Source: JAAFIP01 sp043766985
GTDB taxonomy: Bacteria; Pseudomonadota; Gammaproteobacteria; Burkholderiales; Burkholderiaceae_C
DNA: 64,000 bases
Direction: 5' to 3'
Assembly (NCBI GenBank): GCA_043766985.1
Contig: JAYUHM010000056.1
Coordinates: forward strand, 14,970 to 78,969
The notes beneath the pieces are model-generated. The model was not told the DNA's origin. It did no database searches and saw only the letters and a list, made by a program, of their open reading frames with translations. Made by a program: the position numbers and the translations under genes. Shown piece after piece: positions 41,583-50,929 of the stretch (position 1 is its first letter; every line of letters begins with the position of its first letter).

Positions 41583-42661
41583 CTTTGCACCTCTCCTTCA
41601 AGCGGTTAACTAAACGACCGCAAACCGGTTTTACTCTGATTGAGCTATTGGTATCTATGGCCATGGGTATTGCGCTCATGGCAGTTGTTTTAACCTCATA
41701 CCAAAATATGGCTGGGGGTAACCGCTTGGGCAGCGTGCAACAGCAAATGAACGAAGACGCGCAAGCGGCTTTTCAAATCTTGGGGCAACAAATTCGTAGC
41801 GCGGCATTTAATCCCGTGCAAGCTCGCACGCCTACTCCTATTTACAATCTATTAAGTGCAACTGCTGTTGCAGCTAACGAAAAGCCCATGGGAATTTTTG
41901 GTTGCGATAAAGGATTTTCTAATGGTTCAGGTGCAACCCCTGCAACAGAAATTAGCAAACTAACTTGCAACGCATCCGGTACCAACGCTAGTTTGGCGAT
42001 TCAATATGAAGCCGACAAGTTCAGCCCCAATTTGTCTGGTACAACGCCAGCCGATTGCACGGGTGCTGCTGTTTCGCAACTCACACAAGCGCTCACTAAT
42101 TCTGATGGCACTGCGGCTACCGCCGCAACATATTATTTGGTTGAAAACCGCTACTTTATCAGAGATGGTGGCTTGTCGTGTACCGGCAACGGTGGAACCC
42201 CGACGTTTGCTACCCCATCACAGCCTTTGGTAGGTAATATTGAGTCAATGAAAATTGACTACGGTGTAGTGAACCCTACCAACTCCCTGGGTACTAGTAC
42301 CGTTTCCAAAAATGCGACGCGTTTTCCAGCTGGTTACCTCTCTGCCACTGAGATTGGGAATGCATCAGGTAAAACAGACCTGGCTACTGCGCCTGAGTTT
42401 TCTGCAGCCAAAGCGACTAAAGACTTCAACGGCTCTGAACGCTGGGAGTTAGTCCGAACTGTGCGCGTATGCTTAGTTGTGAAGAGCAGCACAGCTATTC
42501 TGGTGGACGTGCTAGCACAAGATGGCTCAGATAGTGTTTATGGTTATTACTCAGACTGCAACCCCAGCGACAGCACCCAAATAAAGATAAAAGACCGCTA
42601 TCTACACAAAGCCTACGTAATGCACTTTGCTTTACGCAACCGAATTGTCCTGCCGTCATGA
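41579..42661 (+). CDS. pilW: Type IV pilus minor pilin PilW
   Basis: A 360-residue prepilin with TGFTLIELLVSMAMGIALMA as the signal/helix, then QQQMNEDAQAAFQILGQQIR and SAAFNPV, typical of PilW. The long C-terminal domain includes CLVVKSSTAIL near the end. Start and end overlap pilV and pilX by four bases each, so translation of the cluster is coupled. Part of the tip complex that primes pilus assembly. Confidence 0.9.
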   Translation: MTLHLSFKRLTKRPQTGFTLIELLVSMAMGIALMAVVLTSYQNMAGGNRLGSVQQQMNEDAQAAFQILGQQIRSAAFNPVQARTPTPIYNLLSATAVAANEKPMGIFGCDKGFSNGSGATPATEISKLTCNASGTNASLAIQYEADKFSPNLSGTTPADCTGAAVSQLTQALTNSDGTAATAATYYLVENRYFIRDGGLSCTGNGGTPTFATPSQPLVGNIESMKIDYGVVNPTNSLGTSTVSKNATRFPAGYLSATEIGNASGKTDLATAPEFSAAKATKDFNGSERWELVRTVRVCLVVKSSTAILVDVLAQDGSDSVYGYYSDCNPSDSTQIKIKDRYLHKAYVMHFALRNRIVLPS

Positions 42662-43281
42662 AACACTCCACTACAAAAACTCTGGACTCTGCACAAGCGC
42701 CCATACGCCAGCAAAGCGGGGTAATTTTACTTGTCACGCTGGTTATGTTGTTAGTCATTTCGGGTGTTGCTGCCCTTGCCGTCAAAGGTGCAGGCTCTAC
42801 CGAGATAGTTGCCAACAACGCACGTACCCAAGGCTTGGCTATGGCGGCAGCAGAGGCCGCGCTGCGCTACTGTGAGACAGGCGCTATCAACACGCACCGC
42901 ACGAGCAAAAGCCAATCTCTGCCTGCTGGTAAACCAACTCACACCATAACTATCGTAGCCTCTCCTGCAACAGCCAGCGACAAAACCAACTGGGAAGAAA
43001 TCAGCTCCTGGCAAAGCAGCACAGTCAAATCCGCTACCGTAAGCTTGGAAACGCTGGATAAATTGGGCGATCCTAGCGCCACTAGCAGCGGATCATCGAC
43101 TTTTGCCGCAATGTACAAGCGTGCGCCAGATTGCATAGCGCAGTACGCTTTCGGTTCAACCTCTGTGGTGCAGGTAACGGCCCGTGGGTTCGGTCCTGAG
43201 GTTGCCAAGTCCGACAACAATCAAGATATACCTAACGGATCAGAAGTATTTTTGCAATCCACTATCAGGATGCCTCCTTGA
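42658..43281 (+). CDS. pilX: Type IV pilus assembly protein PilX
   Basis: A 207-residue protein with the PilX N-terminal motif QSGVILLVTLVMLLVISGVA, lacking the mature Glu5 as is usual for PilX, and NNARTQGLAMAAAEAALRYC. Overlaps pilW by four bases. An 84-base gap holding a degenerate repeat separates it from pilY1. In other systems PilX helps incorporate PilY1 at the tip. Confidence 0.88.
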   Translation: MKHSTTKTLDSAQAPIRQQSGVILLVTLVMLLVISGVAALAVKGAGSTEIVANNARTQGLAMAAAEAALRYCETGAINTHRTSKSQSLPAGKPTHTITIVASPATASDKTNWEEISSWQSSTVKSATVSLETLDKLGDPSATSSGSSTFAAMYKRAPDCIAQYAFGSTSVVQVTARGFGPEVAKSDNNQDIPNGSEVFLQSTIRMPP

Positions 43282-43313
43282 TCAAATGCCTGCTCAAGCA
43301 ATCAATTTGCTCG

Positions 43314-43357
43314 TATTTTAATAGCATGCTGTGCCTTATTTAATTGGCTCTACCGGA
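43314..43357 (+). repeat. Dispersed 45-bp element, copy 12 (degenerate)
   Basis: ATTTTAATAGCATGCTGTGC then TTATTTAATTGGCTCTACCG. It lies directly upstream of pilY1 and its last bases run into a GGAGAA ribosome-binding site. Confidence 0.65.
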
Positions 43358-43365
43358 GAATTATC

Positions 43366-46300
43366 ATGAAATTTGCTTTTACTTTTATAAAGCATCACTT
43401 TGCGGGTCTACTTTTGCTGACCAGTCTGATGACTTCATTCGGAGTTGGAGCGCAAACCCTGGCTCAAGAACCCTTGTTGTCCAGGACGGTGGCTGTGCGC
43501 CCTAACTTGACGTTCATCATGGACGAATCGGGCTCTATGGACTGGGAGTGCATTTACAAAAAGAATCCGCAGAATTCATTTATCAAGACTGCATCTCCGC
43601 TGGTTCTGTACCAATACGGTCTTGCTTATGATTGTCTCTCAGATTCATTTAATGACCAGACAACGGTGCCTGTACTGCAGCGATCAGACTATCGGTTTGC
43701 TTCGCCCGAGAACAACAGCCTAATGTATGACTCGCGCAAACTTTACACAACGGGCATTTCAACAACAGGTGCATTAAATAGTCCTAGTACTGCTGCTTGG
43801 ACAGATAGTAATTTCAGTAACGGTAGTGCAGTGATTGGCGTGAATAATAAAGGCCAAAATATTTTGAAAGCAGGACGGGCAATTTATCTTGCTAAGCCGA
43901 CTTTTAATATTGCAGCTGCAACCACCGCAGCTGCATTCAACAATGCTGCAAACTACGATACCTATTGGGTTTTTACCGACGGTACTTTTGGCTTTCTTGC
44001 TGGTGGTAGCGCATCAAATATAGTCGTACCGCAAGCAACTAACCCGCTGCCTACTCCTACAGATCGCATTGACTGTGGTGGAGCAGCTTGCACATCTGCA
44101 CAAGAGTTTCAAAATATCCGTAACTGGTACACCTACAACAGCACCCGACTGAAGGCGGCTAAAGTTGGCGTAAGCATAGCCTTTACGGGGCTACCCGACT
44201 CTTTCCGAATGAACTACCTTACGTTGGGCGAGGCTACAAGATATGTCAGCAGTAACACGAACATTAGGTCCGTAAAGAACTATGCCGATACCGTTAACGA
44301 CTTTCGCACCTGGCTCAATGGTCAAAGCACTGCTAATGCCGTAGGCACACCACTGCGTCAGGTACTGGATATCGTGGGCAAGGATTACAGAAGAACTGAC
44401 AATGCGGGGCCGTGGGGTAACACACCTTGGAGCGCTGGTGCAGAGGCTGCTGTAGACCACATCTCTTGCCGGCGCAGCTTTGCAGTAATGACAACGGATG
44501 GGTTATGGAACGATGGGCCCTACACTAGCAGCACCGGAACTAATCCCTATGCCACTGCAGTGGACAACGTAGATTCTGATGGAAACCAAGGTCTGTTGAT
44601 AACCCACTTGGACGGTACTACCACCTACAAATACACGCCGCATGACCTTACGGATCCACGCAACGTTGGCAAGGCTGACCTGACTGCAGGCGCTGGCTAC
44701 AACACAACTTTGGCAGACGTTGCGCATTATTACTGGTCTACTGATCTGCGCTCTTTAGTCAATAACGTGTCTAACGGCAAACCCGGTTCTGCGCCATTTT
44801 GGCAGAACCTGTCTACTTATACGGTAGGTTTCGGCGTCAATGGCAAGCTGAGTGCCACTCAGCTTGCTGCTGCAAAAGCTGGTCAGGGAAACTGGCCGCA
44901 ACCTATTGCTAACGATGTGAGTACGGCTGACGATTTGGTGCATGCGGCACATAACGGCGGAGGTGAATACATTTCAGTCAACGATGCAACCACATTCGCT
45001 GCTGATTTACGGCGAATTTTGCTGAGCATCTCAGGCGAAACATCGTCTCAAGCTGGGGTTGCAGCTTCAACCGCATCGCTACAAGCTGGCACCAAAAAAT
45101 TCGTTCCTTTTTATACCACTGGCGAATGGTGGGGTAATTTGTCTGCGATCAGCATAAATCCCAAAACAGGTGCGGACATTACGCCACCAGTTTGGCAAGT
45201 TACCTCTGTAGACGGGAACGGTGCACCTACTGGCACCTCCACCATCCCCTCCGCTACCACACGTGACGTATGGGTGTATGTAGACAGAGTCAAGAACGCC
45301 ATTGAGTTTAAGTTCACCTTTTTAGGTACCAATAGTTTGATTGGCACGGCTACCAACCAACTTACCACCACTTTCAGCCAAGACATGACAGACTACATAC
45401 GTGGTGACCGCAGCAAAGAAGGTGATGGCAAGCCGTTTCGGGAGCGTAAGGCACTGTTGGGCGATATTGTCAATTCACGTCCCGCATTTGTAAAAAATAC
45501 GAACGATCCGCTATCAGCTTATGCCAATTTACCTGGCACGCCAGGTAGCACTTACACGGCGTACAAATCTACCAAGGCAGCCCGTACCGAAGGGGTGTTA
45601 TTTGTGGGGGCCAACGACGGTATGCTGCACGGTTTTGCTGAAAATGATGGCAGAGAAGTGTTTGCCTATATACCGCGCACGTTGCTGCCTGCGTTGCATA
45701 AACTGACAAGTAAGGACTATCCCATCAATCACCAATTTTATGTGGATGGCCCAGTCAAAGAGAGCGATGCCTATATTGATGCACCCTACTTGAATGGAGC
45801 AACTGGTACCTCTGTACGCTGGACAAACGTATTGTTAGGCAGCACGGGTGCGGGTGCCAAGTCGGTGTTTGCGCTGGACGTAACAAAGCCCCTAACTATG
45901 AAAGGCCAGCATGTTTTGTGGGAAGTTAATAACAACAGCGCAGGTTTTGCAGAGTTGGGCAACGTCTTGTTTGACATAGAAACAGGCGTAACAGAAAGCG
46001 GTGACTGGGTTGCCGCCGTTGGCAATGGCTATGGCAGCAAGTCTGGCAAGGCAAGTTTATTTTTAGTGAACTTGGCTAATGGCACCAAAACCGCAGAGCT
46101 GACTGCTGGCACCGCAACTGCCAACGGCTTGGGCGGCGTGCGGCTGGTACGTAATGCCAAGTCGCAGGTTGTAGGCGCATACGCTGGCGACTTGCAAGGC
46201 AATATATGGCGCTTTGACTTAACAGGTGCAAGCTCTTCCGACTGGAAGAATGGCCAGCTATTGTTTACCGCAAAAAGCGCTGCAAACGTTATACAGCCAA

Positions 46301-47193
46301 TTACTGCAGCACCCGCAGTGTTTGCACGCAACGATGGGTTGACAGGCTATATAGTGGTAGCTGGTACAGGCCGTTTGCTGACGGCAGATGACGCCGATTT
46401 GACTAAAACTGCTTCCACACAAACGCAATCTGCTTACGGTTTGTGGGACAAGAGCACTTTTGGCGGAACTGTCACTTTTACAGCGATTGCTGATCGAAGC
46501 GTCTTGGTAGCCAGCACCACCAGCTTTAACACCACCACCTATGCAACCTTTTACGATGTAGGACATGTTCGTGCCATCGACTGGAAAGGCACTGATCGCG
46601 GCTGGGTGCTGGACTACACTCTGTTAACGGGTCAGCGCTCTATTTACCCTATCGAAGCGCTAAGCACCTTAGTGCGGGTGGATACCATTGCCCCCAGAGC
46701 CTCCCAAACTAGTTGCACCATTACAGGTGATACGAAAGGCATCAATTACCTGATCAACCCCTTCACAGGTATTTGCAAGACCACACCTACCATAGATGTC
46801 AATCGAGACGGCGTTGTTAATGACTTTGATGGAACTGGTTGCACTTACACGGCTTTGGCGGACGGCTCTAATACGGTGTTACCTCTAGGGGGTTGTATTC
46901 CGAGTGCAACTAATTCATGTGAAGAACCAAAAGTATGCATAAAGAGTGATACTAATTCATGTAGTGAATGTGTAGCGACTGCAGCCAACAATTTTTGTAC
47001 AATTTGCATACCAAGTGCGGCCAACAATTATTGTGAACCACCTTGTAAGGATGGCTTGAAATATGTAACAGGCGCTAATGAAAGCACCCTAATCAGAGAT
47101 GGCGAGTGCAAACCTACGTTTTGCGATCCTGCTACTGACCCATTCCAGTGCAATATGCGCAGAGATGTACGCCAACTCTTCTTACGCCAATAA
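43366..47193 (+). CDS. pilY1: Type IV pilus tip adhesin PilY1/PilC
   Basis: A 1275-residue exported protein. A signal peptide (HFAGLLLLTSLMTSFGVGAQ) leads to NLTFIMDESGSMDW, a von Willebrand factor A-like MIDAS segment. The C-terminal half is the PilC beta-propeller (EGVLFVGANDGMLHGFAEND, AGDLQGNIWRFDL). DVNRDGVVNDFDGTGC is a calcium-binding EF-like loop. The last 110 residues are unusual: a Cys-rich run of short units (ATNSCEEP, TNSCSEC, NNFCTIC, NNYCEPPC). PilY1 sits at the pilus tip, controls retraction with calcium and mediates adhesion. It lies between pilX and pilE in the minor pilin operon. Confidence 0.93.
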   Translation: MKFAFTFIKHHFAGLLLLTSLMTSFGVGAQTLAQEPLLSRTVAVRPNLTFIMDESGSMDWECIYKKNPQNSFIKTASPLVLYQYGLAYDCLSDSFNDQTTVPVLQRSDYRFASPENNSLMYDSRKLYTTGISTTGALNSPSTAAWTDSNFSNGSAVIGVNNKGQNILKAGRAIYLAKPTFNIAAATTAAAFNNAANYDTYWVFTDGTFGFLAGGSASNIVVPQATNPLPTPTDRIDCGGAACTSAQEFQNIRNWYTYNSTRLKAAKVGVSIAFTGLPDSFRMNYLTLGEATRYVSSNTNIRSVKNYADTVNDFRTWLNGQSTANAVGTPLRQVLDIVGKDYRRTDNAGPWGNTPWSAGAEAAVDHISCRRSFAVMTTDGLWNDGPYTSSTGTNPYATAVDNVDSDGNQGLLITHLDGTTTYKYTPHDLTDPRNVGKADLTAGAGYNTTLADVAHYYWSTDLRSLVNNVSNGKPGSAPFWQNLSTYTVGFGVNGKLSATQLAAAKAGQGNWPQPIANDVSTADDLVHAAHNGGGEYISVNDATTFAADLRRILLSISGETSSQAGVAASTASLQAGTKKFVPFYTTGEWWGNLSAISINPKTGADITPPVWQVTSVDGNGAPTGTSTIPSATTRDVWVYVDRVKNAIEFKFTFLGTNSLIGTATNQLTTTFSQDMTDYIRGDRSKEGDGKPFRERKALLGDIVNSRPAFVKNTNDPLSAYANLPGTPGSTYTAYKSTKAARTEGVLFVGANDGMLHGFAENDGREVFAYIPRTLLPALHKLTSKDYPINHQFYVDGPVKESDAYIDAPYLNGATGTSVRWTNVLLGSTGAGAKSVFALDVTKPLTMKGQHVLWEVNNNSAGFAELGNVLFDIETGVTESGDWVAAVGNGYGSKSGKASLFLVNLANGTKTAELTAGTATANGLGGVRLVRNAKSQVVGAYAGDLQGNIWRFDLTGASSSDWKNGQLLFTAKSAANVIQPITAAPAVFARNDGLTGYIVVAGTGRLLTADDADLTKTASTQTQSAYGLWDKSTFGGTVTFTAIADRSVLVASTTSFNTTTYATFYDVGHVRAIDWKGTDRGWVLDYTLLTGQRSIYPIEALSTLVRVDTIAPRASQTSCTITGDTKGINYLINPFTGICKTTPTIDVNRDGVVNDFDGTGCTYTALADGSNTVLPLGGCIPSATNSCEEPKVCIKSDTNSCSECVATAANNFCTICIPSAANNYCEPPCKDGLKYVTGANESTLIRDGECKPTFCDPATDPFQCNMRRDVRQLFLRQ

Positions 47194-47196
47194 TCT

Positions 47197-47655
47197 ATGA
47201 AAACTATTTCGAAAACACAAAAAGGCTTTACGCTCATAGAAATAATGATCGTAGTGGCAATTGTGGGCATATTAGCGAGTATTGCCCTGCCCTCCTACAC
47301 AGAATATGTCCGGCGAGGTAAGCGTGCTGATGCCAAAGCTGCGCTGTTGCAAGCAGGCCAGTACTTGCAGCGCTTTTACTCTGCCAATGACCGCTACAGC
47401 AAAGATAGAGCGGGTAATGCCGTGAATATTGCTGACTCATTGATATTCACGCCGCAAGGCTCCACGGCAGCCAATGCGTCATACGAGATTGACATTACAA
47501 ACTCAACCTTTAACGATCAAGACTTCACCTTAAAAATGAAGCCAATTAACGGTATGGATGGCGATAGATGTGGCACATTCACGTTGACCAACTTGGGAGT
47601 TAAAAATATTTCCGGTCAAAGCGCTGGTGTTACCCGGCAAGACTGTTGGCGGTAA
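47197..47655 (+). CDS. pilE: Type IV pilin-like protein PilE
   Basis: A 152-residue pilin-like protein with KGFTLIEIMIVVAIVGILAS as the class III signal and helix (Glu5 present), then YTEYVRRGKRADAKAALLQA with GQYLQRFYSANDRY, the PilE/minor pilin pattern, and two cysteines near the C-terminus (DRCGTF, RQDCWR) forming the D-region disulfide. It begins four bases after pilY1. It closes the pilus cluster and its stop lies seven bases before ribD. Confidence 0.9.
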   Translation: MKTISKTQKGFTLIEIMIVVAIVGILASIALPSYTEYVRRGKRADAKAALLQAGQYLQRFYSANDRYSKDRAGNAVNIADSLIFTPQGSTAANASYEIDITNSTFNDQDFTLKMKPINGMDGDRCGTFTLTNLGVKNISGQSAGVTRQDCWR

Positions 47656-47661
47656 CACGCT

Positions 47662-48834
47662 TTGAATTTTCTTGCCCATGCTTTAACTTCGGCTGAGAAT
47701 TCACTGTATTTATCCTCACCCAACCCTCGGGTTGGGTGTGTCGTTTCAGCAAACCATAACTCAGTACTCTCGGTAGGCCACACCCAACCCGCAGGCCTCG
47801 CTCACGCCGAAGTCATGGCGCTGCGCGACGCAGCGGCCAGGGGCTTCGCAGTCAAGGGCGCCACCGCCTATGTCACCCTGGAGCCCTGCTCGCACTACGG
47901 CCGCACCCCGCCCTGCTGCAATGCCCTCATCGACGCGGGCATCGCCAAAGTGGTGGTGGCTATTTTGGACCCCAACCCGCTGGTGGCGGGGCGGGGCGTG
48001 CAGATGCTGCGGGATGCCGGGATTGAGGTGGAGGTATTGCCAACCGACAGCCCTGAGGCCATTGCCTCGCGGGAGCTGAATATTGGCTTTTTTAGCCGCA
48101 TGGTGCGCAAAACACCGTGGGTGCGGCTTAAAGTGGCGGCTTCGCTGGATGGGCAGACGGCTCTTGGCAATGGTAGCAGCCAGTGGATTACCGGGCCAAC
48201 CGCGCGGGCGGATGGCCATGCCTGGCGGGCGCGGGCCTGTGCGGTGCTGACAGGCATCGGCACCGTGCTGCAAGATGACCCGCTGCTGGACGTGCGGCAT
48301 GTGGACACGCCGCGACAGCCGCACTTGGTGATTGTAGACAGCAAGCTGGAAACGCCGCTGGATGCGAAGTTGTTTTCTACTTTAGGTAAGCGCGCTGCGC
48401 CCAGTGAAGCGTTTGGTCTGTCGCAAGACGCTCTTAACTCAATAGCTGGTCGTGCCATATTTATATACGCTGCAGCCCCAAACGACGCAAAAAAGCAGGC
48501 TTTGGAGGCACTGGGTGCGCAGGTGATTTACCTGCCCGATGCCCACGGCAAGGTCGATTTGGCCGCCATGATGCTGGACCTTGGGCGGCGTGAAATCAAT
48601 GAGCTGCACGTAGAGGCGGGTTTCAAGCTCAATGGCTCGCTGATTCGGGCGGGGTTGGTGGACGAGCTATTGGTCTACACCGCGCCAAAGCTGCTGGGCC
48701 CGGGCATGGGCATGGCCAACACGCCTGCGCTGGCGGCTTTGGGTGATGCGGTGCAACTGGACTTTAAATCGGCAGATTTAGTGGGTGAGGACCTGCGCAT
48801 CGTGGCGCGGGTGCGCGGGCGGGACAGGTTTTAA
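47662..48834 (+). CDS. ribD: Bifunctional riboflavin biosynthesis protein RibD
   Basis: Deaminates the pyrimidine intermediate made from GTP and then reduces its ribosyl side chain. The 390-residue protein has the zinc deaminase motifs HAEVMALRDA and TLEPCSHYGRTPPCCNAL, then the reductase domain (VRLKVAASLDGQTALGNGSS, ELHVEAGFKLNGSLI). The start is a TTG at 47662: pilE's TAA lies in the same frame just upstream, and the conserved SPNPRVGCVVS begins 20 residues in. About residues 260-272 (NSIAGRAIFIYAA) are encoded by a dispersed repeat. First of the rib genes ribD-ribE-ribB-ribH, which run together on one strand. Confidence 0.93.
   Translation: MNFLAHALTSAENSLYLSSPNPRVGCVVSANHNSVLSVGHTQPAGLAHAEVMALRDAAARGFAVKGATAYVTLEPCSHYGRTPPCCNALIDAGIAKVVVAILDPNPLVAGRGVQMLRDAGIEVEVLPTDSPEAIASRELNIGFFSRMVRKTPWVRLKVAASLDGQTALGNGSSQWITGPTARADGHAWRARACAVLTGIGTVLQDDPLLDVRHVDTPRQPHLVIVDSKLETPLDAKLFSTLGKRAAPSEAFGLSQDALNSIAGRAIFIYAAAPNDAKKQALEALGAQVIYLPDAHGKVDLAAMMLDLGRREINELHVEAGFKLNGSLIRAGLVDELLVYTAPKLLGPGMGMANTPALAALGDAVQLDFKSADLVGEDLRIVARVRGRDRF
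48434..48478 (+). repeat. Dispersed 45-bp element, copy 13 (inside ribD)
   Basis: TAACTCAATAGCTGGTCGTG then CCATATTTATATACGCTGCA. Read in the same frame as copy 8, giving IAGRAIFIYAA. Confidence 0.75.
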
Positions 48835-48880
48835 ATCCAGGCGGATTACCCAGTTTTTCGGCGTTTAGATGGCAAAATAG

Positions 48881-48928
48881 GCCTCTAGCCCAATAGAACA
48901 TAGCACAAGTTGCTATTGTATATATAGC
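48881..48928 (-). repeat. Dispersed 45-bp element, copy 14
   Basis: GCCTCTAGCCCAATAGAACA then TAGCACAAGTTGCTATTGTA, reverse orientation, in the 190-base gap between ribD and ribE. No FMN riboswitch is seen in this gap. Confidence 0.85.
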
Positions 48929-49024
48929 AATCAGCTTTACCGGGCGAACTACCCTGACGGCGCTTTTCGAGGTTTCCGCGCCACCTTAGCGCCAAGCCGG
49001 TCTAAACCCTGCGAAAATAGCGGT

Positions 49025-49672
49025 ATGTTCACAGGCATTATTACTGGTGTGGGGCGCATCGTCGCTACCCACCCGCTCGGCAGCTCATCTTTTTATGGCA
49101 AGCGGCTCACCATTGGCACGCCTGCAGGGTATTTGGACGATGTGGGCTTGGGAGACAGCATTGCGCTGAATGGCGCCTGCATGACGGTTACCTCGCTGGA
49201 TGCTGCGGCCCAGCAGTTCACTATCGACATTTCCGCCGAATCACTGGACAAAACCGCAGGCTTGGCGACTCTGGGCACCGTTAACCTGGAAAAAGCCCTG
49301 CGCGCGCATGACCGCCTGGGGGGCCATATTGTGAGCGGCCACGTAGACGGCGTGGGCCAAGTGCGCCATTTTGCCCAAGTGGGCGAAAGCTGGGAGCTGC
49401 GTGTGCTTACACCGCCCACACTGGCCAAATACCTGGCCTACAAAGGCTCTATTACCGTCAACGGCGTGAGCCTCACCGTTAACAGCGTGCAAGACAGCGC
49501 AGAAGGCTGCGAAGTGAGCATTAACCTGATCCCCCACACGGTGGAGAACACCGCGTTGGGCTCGCTTACAGCGGGCTCGGCAGTGAATATTGAAATAGAC
49601 ACCGTGGCCCGGTACGTAGAGCGTATGCTGTCCCTGGCCAGTACCACTAACGCCACCAACGCCAAGTCGTAA
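49025..49672 (+). CDS. ribE: Riboflavin synthase, alpha chain
   Basis: Dismutates two 6,7-dimethyl-8-ribityllumazine molecules to riboflavin. The 215-residue protein holds two lumazine-binding repeats, MFTGIITGVGRIV...NGACMTVTS and LGGHIVSGHVDGVGQV...NGVSLTVNSV, typical in length (about 200-215). It lies 190 bases after ribD and 31 before ribB. The separation by a repeat suggests it could have its own promoter, which I could not identify. Confidence 0.95.
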   Translation: MFTGIITGVGRIVATHPLGSSSFYGKRLTIGTPAGYLDDVGLGDSIALNGACMTVTSLDAAAQQFTIDISAESLDKTAGLATLGTVNLEKALRAHDRLGGHIVSGHVDGVGQVRHFAQVGESWELRVLTPPTLAKYLAYKGSITVNGVSLTVNSVQDSAEGCEVSINLIPHTVENTALGSLTAGSAVNIEIDTVARYVERMLSLASTTNATNAKS

Positions 49673-49703
49673 CCCCCTACAAGCTGAAGTCAAAGGAAAC
49701 ACC

Positions 49704-50843
49704 ATGGCCTTACACGCAATCAAAACCGCACTGACACCCGTTGCCATCTCCAAGGTAGAAGACATCGTGGCCGACATGCGGGCTGGCAAAATTGTGATCC
49801 TGGTCGATGAAGAAGACCGCGAAAACGAAGGCGACCTGGTGCTGGCGGCAGACCACGTCACGGCCGACACCATCAACTTCATGGCCCGCTTTGGCCGTGG
49901 CTTGATTTGCCTCACCCTCACCAAAGCGCGCTGCGAGCTGCTCAAGCTGCCGCCCATGGCCACGCGCAACGGCACCAAGCACAGCACCGCGTTTACCGTG
50001 TCCATCGAAGCCGCTGAGGGCGTCACCACCGGCATCAGTGCGGCCGACCGCGCACGCACGGTGCAAGTGGCGGTAGCCAAAGACACCCGCGCCGACGACC
50101 TGGTGCAGCCCGGCCACATCTTCCCGCTGCAGGCGGTAGACGGCGGCGTGCTGATGCGTGCTGGCCATACCGAGGCAGGCTGCGACCTGGCAGCCATGGC
50201 GGGCTGCTCGGCCAGCGCGGTGATTTGCGAGATCATGAAAGACGACGGCACCATGGCGCGCCTGCCCGATTTGCAGCTGTTTGCTGCCGAGCACGGCCTG
50301 AAAATTGGTACCATTGCCGACTTGATAGAACACCGCAGCCGCACCGAAAGCTTGGTTGAAAAAATCGGCACGCGCAGCATGCAAACCAGCTACGGCGAAT
50401 TTACCGCTGTCGCGTTTAAAGACAAGCCTAGCCAAGGCGTGCACATCGCTTTGGTGAAAGGCCAGTGGGACGCAGCTGACGCCATTCCTGCACGCGTGCA
50501 TGAGCCGCTGAGCGTGCTGGACGCACTGGAAATCAAACGCCCCATGCACAGCTGGGGCCTGGACGCCAGCCTCAAGTACATAGCAGCCCAAGGCCGCGGT
50601 GTCGCCGTGCTGCTGAACTGCGGCGAAAGCGCGCAGCAACTGGTAGCCCAGTTTGAGGGCTTGGCCACCCCATCGCAAGCGCCCGAGCGCGGCCGCATGG
50701 ACCTGCGCACCTACGGCATAGGCGCGCAAATACTGCGCGAAGTAGGCGTGCACCGCATGATGCTGATGGGCAAGCCCCGGCGCATGCCCAGCATGGCGGG
50801 CTACGGCCTGGAAGTGGCGGGCTTTATCGCCAACGCTGAATAA
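49704..50843 (+). CDS. ribB: 3,4-dihydroxy-2-butanone 4-phosphate synthase with degenerate GTP cyclohydrolase II half
   Basis: A 379-residue RibBA-like fusion. The N-terminal half (residues about 15-210) is a complete DHBP synthase: LVDEEDRENEGDLVLAADHV, GRGLICLTLT, HAGHTEA-like LMRAGHTEAGCDLA. The second half matches GTP cyclohydrolase II in overall shape but lacks the three zinc-binding cysteines (ARVHEPLSVLDALEIKRPMH stands where HSECLTGDVFGSLRCDCG is expected), so it is probably inactive on GTP. Such proteins are known as RibBX. A separate ribA must exist elsewhere. The ATG follows a good AAAGGAAA site. Part of the rib cluster. Confidence 0.92.
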   Translation: MALHAIKTALTPVAISKVEDIVADMRAGKIVILVDEEDRENEGDLVLAADHVTADTINFMARFGRGLICLTLTKARCELLKLPPMATRNGTKHSTAFTVSIEAAEGVTTGISAADRARTVQVAVAKDTRADDLVQPGHIFPLQAVDGGVLMRAGHTEAGCDLAAMAGCSASAVICEIMKDDGTMARLPDLQLFAAEHGLKIGTIADLIEHRSRTESLVEKIGTRSMQTSYGEFTAVAFKDKPSQGVHIALVKGQWDAADAIPARVHEPLSVLDALEIKRPMHSWGLDASLKYIAAQGRGVAVLLNCGESAQQLVAQFEGLATPSQAPERGRMDLRTYGIGAQILREVGVHRMMLMGKPRRMPSMAGYGLEVAGFIANAE

Positions 50844-50929
50844 AAAAGCCAATAAATTTGCGGGACAGACCGCTGATCTGCGCAAGCAGACCAGCTCTGT
50901 CCTCAACTGAATAACAAAAGGGAACCAGA

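Noticed and set aside
48835..49024. FMN riboswitch expected near the rib genes
   Set aside because: No conserved RFN blocks were found; the gap holds a dispersed repeat and GC-rich sequence only.
49241..50906. Two minus-strand frames of about 380-400 codons across ribE-ribB
   Set aside because: They mirror conserved RibE and RibB motifs and read against a well-supported operon.
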